A stretch of DNA of 6,761 nucleotides from positions 1 to 6,761 of the forward strand of contig CAIXRL010000114.1 in the NCBI GenBank assembly GCA_903921835.1, in the 5' to 3' direction. The notes under the pieces are model-generated. The model was given only the letters and a program-made list of their open reading frames with translations. It searched no databases and had not been told where the DNA came from. Position numbers and translations under genes: made by a program. How positions within the stretch are numbered: the stretch's first letter is position 1; the number at the start of each line of letters is the position of its first letter. This document shows positions 1-4,894 of this stretch, piece after piece. The stretch comes from Candidatus Eiseniibacteriota bacterium (lineage in GTDB: Bacteria > Eisenbacteria > RBG-16-71-46).

Positions 1-1
1 C

Positions 2-1258
2 TACGACTGGTACGCGCTCGCGCTCACGGCCGGCCAGAGCATCATCGTCGATGCCGACGCGCTGGGCCCGGGGCTCACGATCACGATGCGCCTCTTCGCC
101 ACCGACGGCGCGACGCGGCTGGCGTTCACGCAGGCCGCCGACACGGACATCTCCCAGGGCTACCACCCGGTGTGGATCTGCACCGCGCCCACGGCCGGCA
201 CCTACTACCTGCGCATCGCCAGCTACTCCGGCAGCGGCACCTACCGCGTCGCCACCGGCGCCGCGAGGCACGGCAGCGAGCGCGGGCGCGACCAGCGCGA
301 CGCGTTCGTCAACTCGTCCGACGACGGAGGCGCAGCCTGGAGCACCCCGGTGCGTGTCAGCAACAGCCCGGTCGGGTTTGACGACTGGCTGCCGGAGGTG
401 GCGGTCGGGGCCGACGGCCAGGTGTACGCCGCCTGGTACGACTGGCGCGACGCCACCCCCAGCACCAACGGGGGGGAATCGAGCGTCTATCTGGCGCGCT
501 CGAGCGACGGCGGCGCAACCTGGGCCGAGCTGGGCGCGACGAGCGACGCGAAGACAGCGTGGAGCGCGGTGCAGACCAACATCATCCCCAACCAGGGCGA
601 CTACCTCTCGCTGTCCGCGGACGCCAGCGGCCTGAGCGTGGCGTGGTCCGACGGCCGCGAGCTCAATCCCGACGTCTACATGTCGCACTGGACGCAGTCC
701 GAGGCCTCGTCGCTGCCCGCGCTCATCTCGGCGACCAGGGCCTCCGGCCGGGTGGACCTCCTGTGGCGCGTCGGCACGCCGGCCGGATTCGCGACCGAAC
801 TCTATCGTCGCGTCTCGGGCGGCGCCACGTGGGACTCGCTCGGCACGCTGCGCTCGGCCGCCGACGGCTCGCTCGCGTATTCCGACTACACGGTGCAACT
901 CGGGCAGTCCTACGACTACCGCCTCGGCGTGGTGCAGGGCGGCACGGAGTATTTCTACGGCCAGACAACCGTGCACCCCCAGCACGTCAACAGCGCGCTC
1001 GCGCTCGAGGGCGCGCGGCCGAACCCGGTGACGGCGAGGAGCCAGTCCAGCATCTCCTTCTCGCTCACGGGCAACGGCGCGGCAACGCTGGACATGCTCG
1101 ACCTGAACGGCCGCCGCGTGCTCTCGCGCGATGTCGGCCCGCTCGGACCGGGGCCACACACCGAGCCCCTGGCCCGCGGCGGATTGCGGCCCGGCGTGTA
1201 CTTCGTGCGCCTGACTGAGGCCGGTTCGACCCGGAGCAAGCGCATCGTGGTGCTCTGA
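2..1258 (+). CDS. Secreted Asp-box/PPC surface protein with C-terminal sorting module (partial, 5' end missing)
   Basis: The frame is open from the left edge to TGA at 1256-1258, giving the last 418 residues; the true start is outside the window, and the first ATG (86) lies inside a domain. Visible in order: the end of a PPC (bacterial pre-peptidase C-terminal) domain, about residues 1-87 (DWYALALTAGQ, AGTYYLRI); propeller blades, about 92-230, with Asp boxes SDDGGAAW (106-113) and SSDGGATW (167-174); a fibronectin-III-like domain, about 237-325; and a Por/T9SS type A-like module, about 331-418 (RPNP, LDLNGRRV, GVYFVRL, ending KRIVVL). Such proteins are usually exported and anchored or released at the cell surface. 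Asp boxes occur in sialidases but also in many non-enzymatic propellers. The sialidase arginine triad cannot be judged here, so no enzyme activity is assigned. The next gene is a paralogue over the PPC-propeller core. Family architecture is well supported; function is unknown. Confidence 0.85.
   Translation, partial: YDWYALALTAGQSIIVDADALGPGLTITMRLFATDGATRLAFTQAADTDISQGYHPVWICTAPTAGTYYLRIASYSGSGTYRVATGAARHGSERGRDQRDAFVNSSDDGGAAWSTPVRVSNSPVGFDDWLPEVAVGADGQVYAAWYDWRDATPSTNGGESSVYLARSSDGGATWAELGATSDAKTAWSAVQTNIIPNQGDYLSLSADASGLSVAWSDGRELNPDVYMSHWTQSEASSLPALISATRASGRVDLLWRVGTPAGFATELYRRVSGGATWDSLGTLRSAADGSLAYSDYTVQLGQSYDYRLGVVQGGTEYFYGQTTVHPQHVNSALALEGARPNPVTARSQSSISFSLTGNGAATLDMLDLNGRRVLSRDVGPLGPGPHTEPLARGGLRPGVYFVRLTEAGSTRSKRIVVL
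275..310 (+). repeat. Paralogue signature SERGRDQRDAFV, copy 1
   Basis: These twelve codons give a peptide identical to the one at 3186-3221 in the neighbouring gene. It sits at the junction where the PPC domain ends and the propeller resumes. The DNA differs at several positions, mostly third codon positions, so this is protein-level conservation after an old duplication and not a recent DNA repeat. Confidence 0.7.
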
Positions 1259-1297
1259 GGCTCCCGCTCCGCCGCGAGTGATGCGAGGGCGCCCCCA

Positions 1298-1323
1298 CCC
1301 GGGGCGACCCCGGGGCGACCTTT
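1298..1323 (+). terminator. Possible weak terminator hairpin after the first surface-protein gene
   Basis: A perfect 7-bp stem CCCGGGG / CCCCGGG (1298-1304 with 1308-1314) closes a CGA loop, 40 bases after the stop codon, and is followed by TTT at 1321-1323. The stem is stable but the T tract is short and seven bases away. Intrinsic termination is therefore only plausible, and the hairpin could equally be a chance product of local GC content. Confidence 0.3.
1299..1320 (+). repeat. Perfect 2 x 11-bp tandem repeat
   Basis: The unit CCGGGGCGACC occurs twice back to back (1299-1309 and 1310-1320) in the spacer between the two surface-protein genes. It overlaps the hairpin described here and probably arose by slippage. 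No function is evident. Confidence 0.6.
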
Positions 1324-1386
1324 CGCGTGATTGCGCACCGCCCTGCCCCCCGGCGTTCTGCACGCGGCGTGCCGGAGGCGAGCGGA

Positions 1387-1433
1387 TTGCCCCCCCGCAA
1401 GTGGCAGCCAACGCGGCAGGTGCGGGGGGGCGA
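1387..1433 (+). repeat. Strong inverted repeat (13-bp stem, 21-nt loop) upstream of the second surface-protein gene
   Basis: The left arm TTGCCCCCCCGCA (1387-1399) pairs with TGCGGGGGGGCGA (1421-1433) at 12 Watson-Crick positions and one G-T wobble, enclosing a 21-nt loop. It lies 75 bases before the ATG at 1509. No T tract follows, so it does not look like a standard intrinsic terminator. It could be an mRNA leader structure, a mRNA-stabilising or processing element, or an operator if transcription starts downstream. The pairing is seen directly; the role is unknown. Confidence 0.6.
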
Positions 1434-1465
1434 ATTCCGGCGCACCGATTGCAGTGGCCGCATCG

Positions 1466-1471
1466 TAGTAT
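1466..1471 (+). promoter_or_regulatory. Possible -10 element of the second surface-protein gene
   Basis: TAGTAT matches TATAAT at four of six positions, in the only modestly AT-containing part of this spacer and 37 bases before the ATG. No convincing -35 hexamer lies at the normal distance: TTGCAG at 1449-1454 is only 11 bases away. This is a weak call, and an unusual sigma factor or an upstream promoter is equally possible. Confidence 0.2.
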
Positions 1472-1495
1472 CCAGGCAACCCGCCTCGCCTGTCC

Positions 1496-1501
1496 GAAAG
1501 G
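1496..1501 (+). promoter_or_regulatory. Ribosome binding site for the second surface-protein gene
   Basis: GAAAGG lies 7 bases before the ATG at 1509. It supports that start over the far-upstream in-frame ATG at 1278, which has no such element and would place 77 unrelated residues before the signal peptide. Confidence 0.6.
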
Positions 1502-1508
1502 TCGTCCC

Positions 1509-4226
1509 ATGCTCCGCACCGCCATTACACGCCGCCTCCTCGCTCCGGCACTGGTCATCCTCACGCTGGGCTTCGCGCCGGGCTTCTTGCGGGCCGCGGG
1601 TGCTGCCGCCGGCGCCCCGCCCGGCGTGGACCAGGCGCGCGCCACCGAAGCGGTGAAGCTCCAGCGGCAGCACGACGTGGCGCTGCGGATGAAGCACGAT
1701 GCGATCTGGGAGGAGGCCCGCATCAGGCTGCACGCGGCGCGCGAGCGCGCCGCGCTCGTGCGGCGCGCGCGACGAGGCGACCGGGCCGCGATCCGCGGCC
1801 TGCGGGCGCGCCGGGCGGAGGACGGCGAAGGAGCGCCGGTGAACGAGCCCCTGCCGGCGCGGGCGAGAGGTGCGACGCCGCCGCTGGGAACGAGCAGGGC
1901 GACCGCGGTCCCCACCAACGTGCGCTGCAACAACCCGGCGAGCGACCTCGCCAGCGCGGGCCAGGCCGAGGAGTCGGTGGCTGCGATCGGCAACAACGTC
2001 GTCGTGGCGTGGAACAACGGGCAGGGCTTCAACATCGTCAATGGCGACGTCCAGGGCTACGGCTGGTCGAACGACGGGGGAGCGACCTTCACGGACGGCG
2101 GGGTGCCATTGCACCCCCCGGCGTATCCATCGTTCAGGTGGACCAGCGACCCGGTCATGACCGTGAACGAGAAGACCGGCGACTTCTACTACTGCGGCCT
2201 GGCGAATACCGACGCGGCGCACAACGCCATCGCCCTCGCGCGCGGCCGCTTCACCGCCGGCGTGTTCGCGTTCGACAGCGTGTTCATCGTGCGCATCTGC
2301 CTGAGCACATCGCAGTTCCTCGACAAGCAGTGGGTGGCCTGCGACTCGTCCACCGGCAACCTCTACGTCACCAACACCACGTTCGGAGTGTACGACACGG
2401 TCGACTGCTACCGCTCCACCGACGCCGGCCGGTCCTGGAGCTCGCCGGTCACGCTCTCGAGCAACCTCGACGCCGGCTACGTGCAGGGCTCGCGCGTCGC
2501 GGTCACGCCCAGTGGCAACGTCGAGACGGCGTGGTACGCGGCCGACCAGACCACCAACAACGACAACATCCGCTTCCGGCAGTCCACCGACCATGGCGCA
2601 TCGTTCACGTCCGAGGTCACGGCGGTGAAGTTCTACCAGCAGTTCGCGACCGGCGCGCCCGGCTTCAACCGGCCGCGAGGAGTCAACTTCCCGGGCCTTG
2701 CCGTGGATCGCACGAGCGGGCCGCACCGTGGTCGCATCTACCTTTCGTGGCAGGAGTCCTTCGCGTTCCTCAACACGGCGCTGCCGCCCTCCGGCTCGAC
2801 CGGCAGGGCCGAGGTCGAGAGCAACAACACCGCCGCGACCGCGACCGCATTCACGCCGGGGCAGACGCTGTCCGGGCAGCTCGCGACGACCAGCAACACG
2901 CTCGACCTCGACTACTTCTCGTTCCCGCTGTCCGCGGGGCAGAACATCATCTTCTCGGGCAATCGCACCTCGGCCTCCGGCGCCTTCACGATGCGCGTCT
3001 ACGCGCCGGACGGAACGCAGAGGCTCTGCTATGGCTCCGTCGCCGACAGCACCACCTCGCCGAGCTACGCCAACGTCTACTACTCCACCGCCGCGCCGGT
3101 CTCGGGGACGTACTACCTGCGGCTCGCCGCGACGTCCTACCAGGCCCAGAGCTACACGATCTACACGGCCATCGGCGCGCGCGTCAGCGAGCGTGGCCGG
3201 GACCAGCGCGACGCCTTCGTCGCGTACTCCGACAACAGCGCGACGTGGTCCACGCCCACGCGCATCGACGACGACGCGGTCGGCTACGACCTGTTCCTGC
3301 CCGAGCTGGCCGTGGGCGGCGACGGCTGCGTGTACGCGCGTTGGTTCGACCACCGCGACGACACCTACGGCTCGCGCGCCAACATCTACATGACGCGCTC
3401 GGTCGATGGCGGCGCCACGTGGGCGGCGAACCAGCTTGTCACCTCCGCGCAGAGCAACTTCACCACCTCGCCCAGCAACATCGCTCCCAACATGGGCGAC
3501 TACAGCGGCCTCACCAGCTCGGGCACACGCATCATCCCGACGTGGGCCGACGGCCGGCTCTCCTCGGGCTCGGGCGTCGATGCCTGGGCGACCTCGGTGG
3601 ACATCACCAGCGCCATCACGGCCTGCGCCACCGACACCACGATGACCGCCCCCGGCGCCGCCACGCGCGGCTGGACGCTGGCCAACGCCAACCCGCTCTT
3701 CGGCGGCAGCTACGGCGTCGCGCTGACCAGCCAACGAGCGTGGCCCATGCCCACCGCAACCACGGTCGCGATTCCCGCGGGCGGCTCCGTGCTCTACGGC
3801 GGCGACATCACGGTGCCCGACACGGCGGCGAGCGGGACCAACCGGATATGCCTCACGCTGACCACGCCCGGCGGGGTGGTGAGCGGCCAGTGCTGCTGCA
3901 CGATCACCGTCCAGGGCCAGGCGCTCGCCGTCGGCGGCAGGAGCGCGGGAGGGCTGGCGCTGGCACGCAGCCGGCCCAACCCGGCGATCGGCTCGGCCAC
4001 GATCGCGTTCACGCTGCCGCAAGCCGGCCACGCCCGGCTGACCGTGTACGACCTCACGGGCGCACGGGTGCGCACGCTGCTCGACGGCCAGCAGGAGGCA
4101 GGGGAGACGAGCGTCACCTGGGACGGCCGGGACGAACGCGGCGCCATGGTCCGCTCGGGGGCCTACTACTACCGCATCGAGTTCGCGGGACAGGCGCTGA
4201 CGCGGCGGCTGGTGCTGATGCGCTAA
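1509..4226 (+). CDS. Secreted Asp-box propeller protein with PPC domain and FlgD-like C-terminus
   Basis: A complete 905-residue protein. A signal peptide is clear: MLRTAITRR, a hydrophobic stretch at about 10-27, then RAAGAAAGA. Residues 41-120 are an Arg/Ala-rich, probably helical segment (18 Arg in 80). Propeller blades cover about 135-425, with Asp boxes SNDGGATF (187-194), STDAGRSW (303-310) and STDHGASF (359-366). A canonical PPC domain follows (about 435-557: ESNNTAATA, DLDYFSFPLSAGQ, SGTYYLRL). Blades resume at about 560-700, with SVDGGATW (631-638). A Cys-bearing beta domain (about 703-803; C706, C781, C795-C797) precedes a FlgD-like Ig module (about 816-905: RSRPNP, VYDLTGARVRTL, WDGRDERG, SGAYYYRI). 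The product should be exported and retained or released at the surface by a C-terminal-signal pathway; which pathway is inference. No sialidase YRIP/FRIP-type motif is seen, so the substrate is unknown. It is the paralogue of the preceding gene. Confidence 0.88.
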   Translation: MLRTAITRRLLAPALVILTLGFAPGFLRAAGAAAGAPPGVDQARATEAVKLQRQHDVALRMKHDAIWEEARIRLHAARERAALVRRARRGDRAAIRGLRARRAEDGEGAPVNEPLPARARGATPPLGTSRATAVPTNVRCNNPASDLASAGQAEESVAAIGNNVVVAWNNGQGFNIVNGDVQGYGWSNDGGATFTDGGVPLHPPAYPSFRWTSDPVMTVNEKTGDFYYCGLANTDAAHNAIALARGRFTAGVFAFDSVFIVRICLSTSQFLDKQWVACDSSTGNLYVTNTTFGVYDTVDCYRSTDAGRSWSSPVTLSSNLDAGYVQGSRVAVTPSGNVETAWYAADQTTNNDNIRFRQSTDHGASFTSEVTAVKFYQQFATGAPGFNRPRGVNFPGLAVDRTSGPHRGRIYLSWQESFAFLNTALPPSGSTGRAEVESNNTAATATAFTPGQTLSGQLATTSNTLDLDYFSFPLSAGQNIIFSGNRTSASGAFTMRVYAPDGTQRLCYGSVADSTTSPSYANVYYSTAAPVSGTYYLRLAATSYQAQSYTIYTAIGARVSERGRDQRDAFVAYSDNSATWSTPTRIDDDAVGYDLFLPELAVGGDGCVYARWFDHRDDTYGSRANIYMTRSVDGGATWAANQLVTSAQSNFTTSPSNIAPNMGDYSGLTSSGTRIIPTWADGRLSSGSGVDAWATSVDITSAITACATDTTMTAPGAATRGWTLANANPLFGGSYGVALTSQRAWPMPTATTVAIPAGGSVLYGGDITVPDTAASGTNRICLTLTTPGGVVSGQCCCTITVQGQALAVGGRSAGGLALARSRPNPAIGSATIAFTLPQAGHARLTVYDLTGARVRTLLDGQQEAGETSVTWDGRDERGAMVRSGAYYYRIEFAGQALTRRLVLMR
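3186..3221 (+). repeat. Paralogue signature SERGRDQRDAFV, copy 2
   Basis: This segment encodes the same twelve residues as 275-310, at residues 560-571 of the second surface protein, again exactly where the propeller resumes after the PPC domain. It supports homology of the two genes over this junction. Confidence 0.7.
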
Positions 4227-4251
4227 CCCGTTCGACAACCAGCGGTTCCAC

Positions 4252-4283
4252 CGGCCACCTCCGCCCGCGGGCGGGGGTGGCCG
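4252..4283 (+). terminator. Strong GC hairpin after the second surface-protein gene
   Basis: CGGCCACCTCCGCCCG (4252-4267) is followed directly by its near-perfect reverse complement CGGGCGGGGGTGGCCG (4268-4283), with one T-G wobble. As RNA this folds into a stem of about 14 bp with a CGCG tetraloop, 25 bases after the TAA. There is no T run behind it. It may still end the surface-protein transcript (Rho-assisted or hairpin only) or protect its 3' end, and it separates the two transcription units. Confidence 0.5.
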
Positions 4284-4324
4284 CGGCGTTGGGCCGGGAG
4301 CCTGCATGGCAACCCGCGCGAATG

Positions 4325-4347
4325 CCGGAAGAGAATACCGGAAAAGA
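4325..4347 (+). repeat. Direct repeat CCGGAA(G/A)AGA upstream of the argR promoter
   Basis: CCGGAAGAGA (4325-4334) recurs as CCGGAAAAGA (4338-4347), 9 of 10 identical with a 13-bp period, immediately upstream of the proposed -35. The position would suit an activator or an upstream promoter element. Chance similarity cannot be excluded. Confidence 0.35.
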
Positions 4348-4348
4348 C

Positions 4349-4377
4349 TTGCGTCCCGGCGGCCGATTGCGTAAATA
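4349..4377 (+). promoter_or_regulatory. Proposed promoter of the argRCB operon
   Basis: TTGCGT (4349-4354) and TAAATA (4372-4377) are separated by 17 bases, the ideal sigma-70 spacing, although the -10 is a poor match (3 of 6). A second TTGCGT at 4367-4372 with TATATA at 4392-4397 (19-base spacer) is an overlapping alternative. The region is a conspicuous AT-rich island in very GC-rich DNA. Both candidates overlap the ARG-box-like sequences, as expected for an arginine-repressible promoter. Confidence 0.45.
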
Positions 4378-4403
4378 TTCTCTTCTTCGCATATATATGC
4401 ACT
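4366..4403 (+). promoter_or_regulatory. Tandem ARG boxes (ArgR operator)
   Basis: Two 18-bp sequences lie side by side: ATTGCGTAAATATTCTCT (4366-4383) and TTCGCATATATATGCACT (4386-4403). Against the E. coli consensus TNTGAATWWWWATTCANW they match 12 and 13 of the 16 specified positions. The second contains the perfect 12-bp palindrome GCATATATATGC (4389-4400). The gap between boxes is 2 bp, about two helical turns centre to centre. This is the tandem arrangement bound by one ArgR hexamer; in E. coli most pairs have a 3-bp gap and argR itself has 2 bp. The boxes cover the proposed -10 and the start of transcription, so arginine-loaded ArgR should block the promoter of its own operon. The matches are seen directly; binding is inferred. 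Confidence 0.65.
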
Positions 4404-4410
4404 TCCGCCC

Positions 4411-4415
4411 GGAGG
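4411..4415 (+). promoter_or_regulatory. Ribosome binding site that fixes the TTG start of argR
   Basis: GGAGG is a full Shine-Dalgarno core, five bases before the in-frame TTG at 4421. The upstream in-frame ATG at 4397 lies inside the operator palindrome and has no ribosome binding site, so TTG 4421 is the better start. Confidence 0.75.
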
Positions 4416-4420
4416 TCTCA

Positions 4421-4894
4421 TTGCCGCGTTCCCGCAGGCTCACGCTGCTCACCCGGATGCTCGGCGAGCGCCACTACTCCTCGCAGGAGGAGATCGCGGC
4501 CGCGCTCGGGCGGTCCGGGGTGGAGGTCACGCAGACGACGCTGTCGCGCGATCTGCGCAGCCTGGGCGTCGCCAAGCGGTCCGACGCTGCGGGCGAGTCC
4601 TGGTACGAGCTGCCGAGCCCGGCGGCGGAGACGCTCGACCGCAACCGCCAGAGGCTCGACCTCAAGGTGTTCGTCAACGACGTCCGCCTGGCCCAGAACC
4701 TGGCGGTGGTGCGCACGCCGCCCGGCCACGCCAGCGCCGTGGCGCGGGCGATCGACATGCTCGCGTTCAAGGGCCTCGTCGGCTCCGTGGCAGGTGACGA
4801 CACGGTGCTGTGCGTGTTCGCGGACAACCCCGCCGCACGCAGATTCCAGCGCCATCTCGACCAGCTCTCCGGCCGCAGCGGAGGCACGCAGTGA
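4421..4894 (+). CDS. argR: Arginine repressor ArgR
   Basis: This gene encodes the hexameric arginine-dependent DNA-binding repressor of arginine biosynthesis. From TTG 4421 it is 157 residues long, normal for the family (about 150-156). The N-terminal winged helix-turn-helix covers about residues 5-65, with the signature SQEEIAAAL (21-29) and TQTTLSRDLRSLGVAK (37-52). The C-terminal oligomerisation and arginine-binding domain (about 78-150) carries VVRTPPGHASAVARAID (96-112) and GSVAGDDT (121-128). The paired aspartates D126 and D127 correspond to the family's arginine ligands. The family motif is usually GTxAGDDT, so S122 is a mild substitution. An in-frame ATG at 4397 would add eight residues but sits in the operator without a ribosome binding site. 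The gene heads the operon, and its stop overlaps the argC start by four bases. Tandem ARG boxes just upstream imply autorepression. Identity is secure. Confidence 0.95.
   Translation: MPRSRRLTLLTRMLGERHYSSQEEIAAALGRSGVEVTQTTLSRDLRSLGVAKRSDAAGESWYELPSPAAETLDRNRQRLDLKVFVNDVRLAQNLAVVRTPPGHASAVARAIDMLAFKGLVGSVAGDDTVLCVFADNPAARRFQRHLDQLSGRSGGTQ
4880..4884 (+). promoter_or_regulatory. Ribosome binding site for argC within the end of argR
   Basis: GGAGG lies six bases before the GTG at 4891, inside the last codons of argR. It supports that start and translation of argC by ribosomes finishing argR. Confidence 0.7.

Noticed and set aside
1278..1508. A 77-residue upstream extension of the second surface protein from ATG 1278.
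   Set aside because: There is no ribosome binding site, the extension runs across the strong inverted repeat, and a clear signal peptide begins at ATG 1509 with GAAAGG before it.
1509..4226. Annotation of the second surface protein as an active exo-alpha-sialidase.
   Set aside because: Asp boxes alone are structural. I see no YRIP/FRIP-type motif and cannot place the arginine triad or the Tyr/Glu pair, so only the fold-level description is kept.
2009..4420. A frame on the + strand open without a stop from 2009 through the second surface-protein gene into argR, suggesting a giant fusion to ArgR.
   Set aside because: The upstream part is a shifted reading of the surface-protein gene, rich in Arg, His and Leu without domains. 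ArgR has its own ribosome binding site and start at 4421 and normal length.
1065..4421. A 1118-residue open frame on the - strand covering the second surface-protein gene and its flanks.
   Set aside because: It is antisense to a gene with signal peptide and recognisable domains, is dominated by Arg, Gly, Ala, Val and Pro, and shows no domain. In such GC-rich DNA stop codons are rare in the antisense frames.
4810..4890. An argC start at ATG 4810, 27 codons upstream.
   Set aside because: It would lie within argR in another frame and add an Arg/Pro-rich peptide. GTG 4891 has GGAGG at the right distance and a four-base overlap with the argR stop.
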